NCBI GenBank assembly: GCA_964438865.1
Contig: CAYTMI010000001.1
Location: 248,001-312,000 of the forward strand
Direction of reading: 5' to 3'
DNA length: 64,000 nt
Origin: G016234445 sp964438865
GTDB lineage: Bacteria > Chloroflexota > Dehalococcoidia > Tepidiformales > Tepidiformaceae
A model generated the notes under the pieces. That model made no database searches. It had not been told where the DNA came from and saw only the letters and a list, made by a program, of their open reading frames with translations. Each line of letters opens with the position of its first letter. The stretch's first letter is position 1. The position numbers and the translations under genes are program-made. Shown one piece after another: positions 1 to 8,300 of this stretch.

Positions 1-644
1 TCGGGCGGGCTGGGCCGGAGCCGCCAGGTCAGGATCGCCGCCAGCACCAGGCAGGCCGCCTGCATCTGGAAGGCGCCCTGGGTGCCGGTCGCGCCGATGA
101 GCGCACCACCAATCGCGGGGCCAATGACGCGCATCGCATTGCCGCCGAGGGCGTTGAGGGCGACCGCGTTGGTGAGGTCTTCGCCGCCGACACTGTCGTA
201 CACAAGCAACTGCCGAATAGGCCCGGCCAGCGCATCGACGATCCCGGCGGCGAGCGCGGTGGCGTAGACCATCCAGATCTCGATCGTGCCGGTCGCAGTG
301 AGGACGGCGAGGAGGGCGGCAACGCAGGCGCTGAGGGACGTGTAGACGACCAGCTGGCGGCGGCGTTCGAGCTTGCCCGCGAGGTAGCCCCCGACGGGCG
401 AAAGGAGGACGAGCGAAGCCCCGCGCAGAAGCGCCACCAACCCGAGGTCCGTGGCCGAGCCGCCGAGGTCGTGGAGGATGAGCCAGCCCTGGGCAATGGT
501 CTGCACCCAGGAGCCGCCCTGGAGCGCCATGCTGCTCCCGAGCAACACGCGAAAATCGCGGTGGCGTAAGGCAGCGAGCGGCCGCCCGGAAGCGGTGAGG
601 CCCCGCCCGGTGGACGCCGGGGTCGAAATCGTGCCAGCGGGCAA
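1..644 (-). CDS. MFS transporter, C-terminus cut by window edge
   Basis: This is the N-terminal part of a major facilitator superfamily permease, probably a drug or metabolite exporter of the MFS_3/EntS type. The minus-strand translation has the family's opening (LRHRDFRVLLGSSMALQGG), alternating hydrophobic segments, and the loop AGKLERRRQLVVY between TM2 and TM3. This is followed by TLAAGIVDAL-like and NALGGNAMRVIGPAIGG-like stretches matching TM4-TM5. No ATG precedes TM1, so the start must be a TTG: either 644 (chosen) or 686. The stop lies outside the window. The substrate cannot be told from sequence. It is divergent from tldD. Confidence 0.75.
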   Translation of the reverse strand, partial: MPAGTISTPASTGRGLTASGRPLAALRHRDFRVLLGSSMALQGGSWVQTIAQGWLILHDLGGSATDLGLVALLRGASLVLLSPVGGYLAGKLERRRQLVVYTSLSACVAALLAVLTATGTIEIWMVYATALAAGIVDALAGPIRQLLVYDSVGGEDLTNAVALNALGGNAMRVIGPAIGGALIGATGTQGAFQMQAACLVLAAILTWRLRPSPP

Positions 645-751
645 CGCGTTCCCTGGACGCGGGAGCGTCCTTCTGACCGTACACAACGGCGGGCGTTGGA
701 ACCAGAATCGGGAAGGCCCAGGCGTTGCCGCGGCGTCACCGGCGGGGGCGC

Positions 752-757
752 TACAAT
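752..757 (+). promoter_or_regulatory. -10 box of a probably leaderless tldD transcript
   Basis: TACAAT lies 7 nt before the tldD ATG, with no Shine-Dalgarno sequence between them. Transcription from this box would start at or next to the start codon. No convincing -35 was seen. Confidence 0.45.
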
Positions 758-764
758 CGATCCC

Positions 765-2210
765 ATGCCGAACCCATCCACCGAGGCCCAGGCGCTTTTC
801 GCCGACCGTTACAACATCGACCCGGCCGTGATGTCGGGCGTCCTCTCCGTGGCCCTCAGCCGCGGCGGGGACTTCGCCGAACTCTTCTTCGAACACCGCA
901 CGAACGGCACGATCAACTGGGAAGACCAGCGCGTGAAGTCGGCGTCGCGGCACGTGGCCCAGGGCGTGGGCATCCGCGTTGTCAAGGGCGATGCGATTGG
1001 CTACGCCTACACCGAGTCGCTCGACTTGGAAGCGATGCGCCGGGCCGCCGGGACTGCGAGCCGGATCAGCAGCGGCCCAGCGCGGCCACAGCCGATCGAC
1101 GCTACCCCTTCCGGTTCCGTGGCCGCCTACTACGACGCCGGGGACCCCCTTACTGCCCGGGCGCCGGCTGAGAAAGTGGCCCTGCTTGAACGCGCCGACC
1201 GCGCCGCGCGGGCCTATCACCCGAGCATCTCGCGGGTCGACGCCTCTGTGAGCGACGAACTCAAAGTCATCCTTGTCGCCCGAAGCGACGGCAAGGTCAT
1301 CGGCGACATCCAACCGCTGATTCGCGTGAACGTCAGCGCGCTTTCGGAGCGCGACGGGTCGCGGCGGCTTGCCCGCACGGGTGGCGGCGGACGGCTTGGG
1401 ATGGAGTACTTCGAGGCCGTCACCCCGGAGGAGACAGCCCGCGATGCCGCCCGCCAGGCGCTCCTCCAGCACGACGCCGTAGAGGCGCCGGCAGGCACAC
1501 TGCCCGTCGTCCTCGCCGCGGGAGACTCGGGCATTCTCCTGCACGAAGCCATCGGCCACGGACTGGAAGCAGACTTCAACCGGAAGGGCACCAGCAACTA
1601 TTCGGGGCGGATCGGCGAACTCGTCGCGAGCCCGCTGGTGACGGTTGTCGACGACGGGACAATCCCGAATTCCCGCGGTTCGATCAACATCGACGACGAG
1701 GGCAACGAGACCGGCCGTACCGTCCTCATCGAGAACGGGATCCTTCGCGGCTATCTCCAGGACCAGATGAGCGCCGGCCACTTCGGAGTGCGGCCCACCG
1801 GTTCGGGCCGCCGGGAGACGTTCAAGGACTACATCATGCCGCGCATGACCAACACGCTAATGCTGGCCGGCCAGGAGAGCCCGGAGGACATCATCCGCGG
1901 CGTCGAACGTGGCATCTACTGCATTTCGTTTTCCGGCGGCCAGGTCAACATCTCGAACGGCGACTTCGTCTTCTCGGTCACCGAAGCCTACATGATCGAC
2001 AACGGCCGGCTGACGGCACCCATCCGCGACGTCAACCTCATCGGGAACGGGCCGGATGTGCTTTCGAAGGTGAGCCGCGTCGGCAGCGACTACCGCCTGT
2101 CGGATGGCCGCTGGACCTGCGGCAAAGACGGCCAGTCGGTGCCGGTGGGCGTCGGTCTGCCGACGGTCCTCATCTCCGGGATCACCGTGGGAGGGACCAG
2201 CGTTGGCTAA
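765..2210 (+). CDS. tldD: TldD, metalloprotease TldD/E catalytic subunit
   Basis: TldD is the zinc-metalloprotease half of the TldD/TldE heterodimer, which in Escherichia coli trims microcin B17 and degrades unfolded peptides in the cytoplasm. The 481-residue protein carries the signature HEAIGHGLEAD with the HExxxH zinc motif at about residues 260-264. It also has the family segments GTIPNSRGSINIDDEG and YCISFSGGQVNISNG near the C-terminus, and its length is normal for the family. The start is ATG 765; upstream in-frame codons read through promoter sequence. The stop overlaps the start of tldE by 8 nt, so the two are translationally coupled. No peptide-product precursor gene is visible nearby, so a general proteolytic role is more likely than maturation of a local peptide. 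Confidence 0.93.
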   Translation: MPNPSTEAQALFADRYNIDPAVMSGVLSVALSRGGDFAELFFEHRTNGTINWEDQRVKSASRHVAQGVGIRVVKGDAIGYAYTESLDLEAMRRAAGTASRISSGPARPQPIDATPSGSVAAYYDAGDPLTARAPAEKVALLERADRAARAYHPSISRVDASVSDELKVILVARSDGKVIGDIQPLIRVNVSALSERDGSRRLARTGGGGRLGMEYFEAVTPEETARDAARQALLQHDAVEAPAGTLPVVLAAGDSGILLHEAIGHGLEADFNRKGTSNYSGRIGELVASPLVTVVDDGTIPNSRGSINIDDEGNETGRTVLIENGILRGYLQDQMSAGHFGVRPTGSGRRETFKDYIMPRMTNTLMLAGQESPEDIIRGVERGIYCISFSGGQVNISNGDFVFSVTEAYMIDNGRLTAPIRDVNLIGNGPDVLSKVSRVGSDYRLSDGRWTCGKDGQSVPVGVGLPTVLISGITVGGTSVG

Positions 2211-3558
2211 GGCGAACCTCGAACTCGCGCGCCACGTGGTCCAGCTTGCCCGCGCCGCGGGCGCCGAACAATGCGACGTGTTGCTTTCGGCGTTCACGGA
2301 ATCGAGCGTGACTGTCCGCCTGGGCGAGGTGGAAAAGCTCATCGAAGCCGGCTCGCGCTCGCTGGGGCTGCGGGTGATCAACGGCGGACGGACGGCCGTC
2401 TCCTCCACCTCCGACCTCTCGGAACGGTCCCTCGAAGCGCTGGCGAAGGACACCGTCGAGCTGGCCCGGATCTCCGAAGCAGACGAATTCGCGGGACTGC
2501 CGGAACCTGAACTGCTGTCAAAGGCGACCGCCCAGGGCCTTCAGCTCTACGACGAGCGGATCGAGACGATGACGACCGATGAGAAGGTGAACGCAGCACG
2601 CGCCTGCGAGGCGGCGGCCCTCGGCTTCGATCCGCGCATCACCAACTCCGACGGAGGGATGTTCGTCACGCGATCGGGGGAAGTCGCGCTTGCCAACTCG
2701 TTCGGGTTCGCCTCCAGCTACCCCGGCACCAGCGCCTACATCGCCGTCGAAGTGATGGCCGACGACGCGGGGGGCAAGAAGCGCAACGCGGCCTGGTACA
2801 GCGCCGAACGCGCGCTCCATCGCCTGGCGGACCCGGCGGAAGTCGGCCGGATCGCGGCGCGGCGGGCTGTCGACCAACTGGGCGCGAAGAAGGTCGGGAC
2901 GAGGCAGGTGCCGGTGGTCATGGAGCCGCGGATGACGATGCGGCTGATGGGCGACCTCGCCAGTTGCGTCAGCGGCAGCGCCCTCTACCGTGGCTCGACG
3001 TTCCTGGCCGGGCGCAGTGGGCAGGTGATCGCCTCGCCGCTGGTCACCATCGTCGATGACCCGTGCCTGCCCGGGCGGCCGGGTTCGCGGCCCTGGGACG
3101 GCGAGGGCGTGACCTCCGCGCGAACGCCACTGGTCACCAGCGGGGTCTTCGAAGCCTTTCTCTTCGATGTCTACACCGCCCGGCGGACGGGCAACCGGAC
3201 CACCGGGAGCGCCGCCCGGGGTGTCGGCTCCGCGCCGGCGCCCGGGGCATCGAACCTGGTCTTCGAAGCGGGAGCAGCAGACCCGGAGGCGATCGTCGCA
3301 GACGTCGCGGACGGCCTCTACCTGACGGAGATGATTGGCTTCGGCTTCAACCCGACGACGGGCGACTTTTCGCGCGGTGCCGCCGGCTTCTGGATTGAGA
3401 ACGGGCGCCTGGCGTTCCCGGTCACGGAAGTGAACATCTTAGGGACGATGGAGGGGATGCTCGGCGGGATCGACGCCGTTGGCGCCGACCTTACCTGGCT
3501 GGGGGGTTCGGCTGCTCCGACCATCCGCATCCGGGAAATGACGGTCTCAGGGCTGTAG
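2203..3558 (+). CDS. tldE: TldE/PmbA, partner subunit of the TldD protease
   Basis: This 451-residue protein of the PmbA/TldE family lacks the HExxxH motif, as expected for the non-catalytic partner that closes the TldD active site. Family features include the N-terminal AGAEQCDVLLS and GLRVINGGRTAVSSTSDL segments and the C-terminal ADGLYLTEMIGFGFNPTTGDFSRGAAG followed by FPVTEVNILG (quoted in pieces). The start is a TTG at 2203 inside the end of tldD; no ATG is available near the family's usual N-terminus. The two genes form one operon that ends at a repeat-derived hairpin region. Confidence 0.9.
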   Translation: MAKANLELARHVVQLARAAGAEQCDVLLSAFTESSVTVRLGEVEKLIEAGSRSLGLRVINGGRTAVSSTSDLSERSLEALAKDTVELARISEADEFAGLPEPELLSKATAQGLQLYDERIETMTTDEKVNAARACEAAALGFDPRITNSDGGMFVTRSGEVALANSFGFASSYPGTSAYIAVEVMADDAGGKKRNAAWYSAERALHRLADPAEVGRIAARRAVDQLGAKKVGTRQVPVVMEPRMTMRLMGDLASCVSGSALYRGSTFLAGRSGQVIASPLVTIVDDPCLPGRPGSRPWDGEGVTSARTPLVTSGVFEAFLFDVYTARRTGNRTTGSAARGVGSAPAPGASNLVFEAGAADPEAIVADVADGLYLTEMIGFGFNPTTGDFSRGAAGFWIENGRLAFPVTEVNILGTMEGMLGGIDAVGADLTWLGGSAAPTIRIREMTVSGL

Positions 3559-3571
3559 TAGGCCCGGACCC

Positions 3572-3700
3572 AACGCGGCGCCCATCTCGTAGCGCTATCG
3601 AGCGCCGCGTTGCTCCCCTCTCCCGCGAAGCCGGGAGAGGGGTCGGGGGTGAGGGCCAGGACCCGCGGACCGGCCGCCGAGCTTCTCAACCGAGTACGAA
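3572..3700. repeat. Dispersed repeat family A, copy 1 (two hairpins between convergent genes)
   Basis: There are two inverted repeats. The first is a 10-bp perfect stem, AACGCGGCGC at 3572-3581 with its complement at 3602-3611. The second is an 11-bp perfect stem, CCCCTCTCCCG at 3615-3625 with CGGGAGAGGGG at 3632-3642. The stretch from about 3595 recurs near 10.4, 44.9 and 52.6 kb. It ends exactly at the stop codon of the CAP gene and may serve as a bidirectional transcription barrier, but no T-tract follows. Confidence 0.75.
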
Positions 3701-4744
3701 TCAGCGCCACCCGGTGAGGGTGCGGTCGGCGTTGGCGAGCACCCAGTAGGCCTGTCCGGGCTGGAGCAACGCCAGTGTGTTGAGCGTGGCGGGGAGTCCG
3801 CCGCCGTAGCGGAGCCATGATCCTGAGGTGGCATCGAATGCGTAGACCACGGTCGCGGGGTCGGCGCCGGCGAGGGCGGTGGCGGGCTGGGTCGCGGTCC
3901 CCGTCCAGAGCAGCAGGTTCGCACCGCGGCGGACGGCGACGCCTGCAGGGAACGACGCCACGGGCGCTTGGGAGGCGGGCTGGACGGTTGGCGTGGCGGT
4001 TGGCCGGGCCTGCGTGGGCGACGGCGGCGGCTGGGATGTGCGCGTTGCCGTGGGCGTCGCGGTGGCGGTGGCGGACGGAGTGGCCGCGGGCGGCACCGCG
4101 GTGGGCGTCAGCGTGGGAGCAGCGGGGGGAGCGGTGGGCGTCGATGTCGGGGCGACCGTGGTGGCGGTTGGCGTCGGCGAAGGCGCTGACTGCGCGCCGC
4201 TGGTGCTGTCGTTGGCAGCGCCAAAGGTGGTCGCCCAGTACCAACCGTAGTCGGCGTTGGCGTCGTAGAGGCGGGCAATGCCGACCTGGGTATAGAAGGA
4301 GCCGAGCATGTTCTGGTTGTGCCCGGAACTGGCCTTCCAGGCATCGAACACTTCTTGGGCCGTGTCCCAGTTCCAGCCCCCAGCGAGGTTTTCGCCAGCG
4401 CCTTCGGGGTAGCCGCAGTCCAGCCCCCGCTGATAGGGCGTGCGGCCAAGGGAGTCGGTGTGGGCGAAGTAGTGGTTGGGCGCCATGTCCTCGATGATCC
4501 AGGTGGCGCCGCGGTCCAAGTTCGTAGAAAGGGTGAGGCGACTGAGGCCGTTGGCGGCGCGGTAGTCGTTGAGGAGGGCGAAGAAGGCTGCCTCCTCCGC
4601 GTCGGTGCTGTAGTCGCCCACGGTGCAGTTGACCAGGGCGCGGGCACTGCCGCTGTTGCCGAGGAGTGCGCCGCCCGCAATAAGGAAGGCCGCTGCGAAA
4701 GCCAGGAGCCCCGCTCCAATTCCCCGTGATCGTCGTCGCGCCAT
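3701..4744 (-). CDS. Secreted CAP/SCP-domain protein with Thr/Pro linker
   Basis: This 347-residue exported protein of the CAP (SCP/PR-1) superfamily begins with a signal peptide (MARRRSR then a hydrophobic stretch ending SARA near residue 37). The CAP domain follows (about 45-170): FFALLNDYRAANGL, the YFAHTDSLGRTPYQR segment, GENLAGGWN, and a Trp-containing end. A Thr/Pro/Ala-rich low-complexity linker (about 175-265) joins a C-terminal module of about 80 residues that contains PGQAYWVLAN. Bacterial CAP proteins are extracellular and some act on envelope lipids; the substrate here is unknown. ATG 4744 is chosen because the signal peptide begins there. The neighbouring large surface protein uses the same style of linker. 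Confidence 0.85.
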   Translation of the reverse strand: MARRRSRGIGAGLLAFAAAFLIAGGALLGNSGSARALVNCTVGDYSTDAEEAAFFALLNDYRAANGLSRLTLSTNLDRGATWIIEDMAPNHYFAHTDSLGRTPYQRGLDCGYPEGAGENLAGGWNWDTAQEVFDAWKASSGHNQNMLGSFYTQVGIARLYDANADYGWYWATTFGAANDSTSGAQSAPSPTPTATTVAPTSTPTAPPAAPTLTPTAVPPAATPSATATATPTATRTSQPPPSPTQARPTATPTVQPASQAPVASFPAGVAVRRGANLLLWTGTATQPATALAGADPATVVYAFDATSGSWLRYGGGLPATLNTLALLQPGQAYWVLANADRTLTGWR

Positions 4745-5323
4745 GCCGTCTCCGCCGCCCGCCGTCTGGCGAGGTTCTCTCTCTTGGGCATCGGAGGAAT
4801 CGCGGGCGTTTGAGGGGGATCCCGCGTGGACGGCGGGAGAAGAGGTGTGGAGGCGGGTGGATCTCTGGTGAAAGAAAGGGGGCGGCCGGGGAGCGGTGAC
4901 GTGGCCGCGGCCGGGGGCAACTGGCGGGAAACGGTGCGTTTGTGCGGTGTTTGACAATTCTTACGGCGCTCTTATGCGGAGCTGCATTGAATCGTTCCCC
5001 TCCTGCCCCCTACTGTTCACGTACGAGACACCCGGCAGCGCCCGGAGTTTCAGCGACGTGGAGACCACCGACGGTGGGCGCCGCGCCCCCGGCAGCGAAC
5101 GAGGCTAATGGTCATAGCCTCGGGAGCCGAGATTAGGGTTGCGGCACTCCTCTTGCCCTTGGGGAGGCCATTGGCACACGACCCTCCTGCAGAGGAGGGA
5201 AGGGTCCGGAGTGCGCCACCCGTGCGCACCTCGGGAAAGGCCGTCCGGGGCTCGCCAGCTCCGGCACGGCGATTGAAGGGCCGACCGGCCATCTTGCCGG
5301 GGGCACCACGGCGGAGGAAGTCC
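4745..5323 (+). other. Long intergenic region with promoter and structured leader of the surface-protein gene
   Basis: No convincing gene is present here. A TTGACA hexamer at 4951-4956 is followed 16 nt later by a weak -10 (TATGCG, 4973-4978), which would give a 5' leader of about 340 nt. The leader has two clean hairpins: GAGGCTA/TAGCCTC (5101-5107 with 5115-5121) and CCCTCCT/AGGAGGG with a GCAG loop (5182-5199). The frame of the downstream gene stays open back to 5108, but that extension reads as non-family, Arg/Pro-rich sequence. No known riboswitch consensus was recognised. Confidence 0.45.
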
Positions 5324-8300
5324 ATGACCGTATCCCTGTCACGCCAATCGCGCGGGACTCGCACCTGGTTCGCACTGACCGCGATCGTCGCCCTCCTAAC
5401 GGCGACGCTCCTGGCGGTTGGCGAAATCAGTAGTGCCAGCGCCCACCACCTCGCGACCACCGCGAAGGCGCCAACCTGCGAAGGCAAGACGTGGACCCTC
5501 CAGGTCAACGGCGTCGGCTTCTCCAGCTATCGCGAAGTGGTCTACAACGGCGTCACCAAGAATGGCGCCGGGATTGCGCCGCTCTATGAGCCGTGGGTCA
5601 CCAAGAGCGACAGTGTGCCGTTCCTGGACCAGGCGGGGATCAGCGAAGTCGAATTCGCCGGAGCGGTCGAGCAGTACGGCGGCGCCTTCACGGACACCGC
5701 CGCCATCACCGACGTCGACGCCGCGGTGACAACGATCACCCACCAGGGCTCAGGCAGTTTCGCCAACTACGACCAGGACATGGTCATCAAGGTTGGCGAC
5801 GAACTGATGAAGGTCACGGCCAGGAACGGCGAGAACCTCACGGTCATCCGTGGGTTCGCCGGGACGACCGCCGCCGCCCACGCCGCCTCAACCGCCACCC
5901 GTTGGGTTCGCGGCGCGATCGAGGATAGCGAAAGCCTGGAAGGCTTCTTCCCCTACCAGGAAGCAGAGTGCAATCCCTCGGAGACGGGCAAGATCGCCAT
6001 CTTCAAGTTCATGTGTATCGACATAGGCCAGCAGGACACCTGCAACGGCCGCGACACGAGCCTCGATGGCTACAGCATCGACTTCCTTGTGCACCCCGGC
6101 GACGACAACAGTCAGGCCCCGGTGGAGACGATCACCGTCACGCTGAGCGAAAACCACCTCGGAGAGGGGAACACCGGAAACGGCAGCCAGGGCCGCTCCG
6201 AGGGCGGGCTGCTCCCGGTCGGGACGTACACAGTCTGCGAAATCCCTATCGCTTACAAAGAGGGCAAAGACGACGTGCCGCTTTCGGTGACCCCGCGCCC
6301 CGAAGCGAGCAACGGCGGATCGACCGGCGGCACCAACCAGACCCAGTACGGGACCGACTGCATTACGGTGGAGATGACGCCGGGGACGGCTGAACTCAAG
6401 TTCCTGGATCAGCAGGAGGATATCCCGCCGCCGGAAGTTTCGAAGATCGCGGCGACGCCGCCATTCCTCGATGGGTTCGCCCGCTGGCACATCATCATCG
6501 ACAACACCGAGCACGACTTCGAGCAGGTCGTCTTTGTCAACGACCCGGGAACCTACCTGGAGACGACCAACGGGGCGGAGTGCTCGGTCGAAAACCCTGA
6601 CATCCAGCTTTTCTGCATCGTTCCTCCCAACAGCATCATCACGATCACGGTCTACAAGGTCGTGATCCAGACGTGCGAAGGCTACGAGATCACGAACACC
6701 GTCGAAGTCTTCCGTGATGGCGAACCCATCCTCGGGAGCCCGGCATCGGCGACGATGTTCATCCCCGGCGACCTCAGCCTCTGTGACGTTCCCCAGCTGG
6801 CCAAGACGGCCGGGAACTACAACATCGCCACGGACACGGCGACCTGGACCATCACCATCTCCAACACCGGTGCGAACACCATCGCCCGGGACGTGAGTGT
6901 GCTGGACCCCGGGGTCACGCTCGTCTCGGTGGATCCGGCAAGCCCGGCCTGTTCCGGCAACATCGCCACCACGGGGATCTCCTGTTACGTCCCTGCGAAC
7001 GGGACGCGCACCCTCACCGTCTCCAAGGTGGTCGGGCAGCAGTGCCAGGCCGACCGCGTCAAGAACAGCGCAACGGCCTGGCTCAGCGGGACAGACCAAC
7101 CGCTCATCGGCAGCCCTACTGACGACGTCTGGGTCTCGATCCCGGCGGACACGTCGCTTTGCGATCTGCCGCGGCTTTCCAAGAGCGCCGACAGCCCGAG
7201 CTGGGCCGACGGCCTCGCGCGCTGGAACATCGTGGTTAGCAACACCGGCCCGGACAGCATCGCTCGTTCGGTCACGATTACGGACACGGGCATGAGCCTC
7301 GTTTCGACGAACGGCGCAAGCTGCCCCTCCGGCAGCATCGGTACAGGGATCACCTGCACCGTCCCCGCGAACGGCTCGATCACCCTGACCGTGACCAAGG
7401 CCGTGGGGCAGCAGTGCCTCCCCGGCACGGCGACGAACTCGGCTTCGGCGAAGCTCGCCGACACGGCTACCCCGCTCCAGGGGAGCCCGACCGACGCGAT
7501 CGTGATCGACGTCCCGGCCGACACCACCAAGTGCGACGTCCCGTCGCTTTCGAAGACGGCGACGACGCCCGGCTATGCCGCCGGCAAGGCAACCTGGAAC
7601 GTGGTCATCGCCAACAACAGCAGCGCGAACGTGATCGAACGCAGCGTCACCATCACCGACAGCGGTGCGCCGCTCGAATCCACGAACGGCGCCTCCTGCA
7701 CGGGGACGAATCTCAACACCGGGGTCACCTGCACGGTGCCCGCCGGCGGCGTGGTCACGCTCACGGTCTCAAAGACCATCGGCCAGGAATGCTTGCCCGG
7801 TGAAGCCACGAACAGCGCCTCCGCGGTCCTCGCGGGCACTGCGACGGCCCTCAACGGCAGCCCTACTGCCGCCGTGAAAATCATCATCCCCGCCGACACC
7901 AGCAAGTGCGACCTCCCGTCGCTTTCGAAGACGGCGACCACGCCCGGCTATGCCGGCGGGAAGGCCACCTGGAACGTGGTCATCGCCAACAACAGCAGCG
8001 CGAACGTGATCGAACGCAGCGTCACCATCACCGACAGCGGTGCGCCGCTCGAATCCACGAACGGCGCCTCCTGCACGGGGACGAATCTCAACACCGGGGT
8101 CACCTGCACGGTGCCCGCCGGCGGCGTGGTCACGCTCACGGTCTCCAAGTCCATCGCCCAGGGATGCTTCCCGGGTGAGGCCACGAACAACGCCTCGGCG
8201 GTGCTCGCCGGCACCTCCACGCCGCTGACCGGCAGCCCGACAGCGACAATCAAGATCGTGGTCCCGGCTGACCAGGCGCTCTGCGACCTGCCGGGCATCT

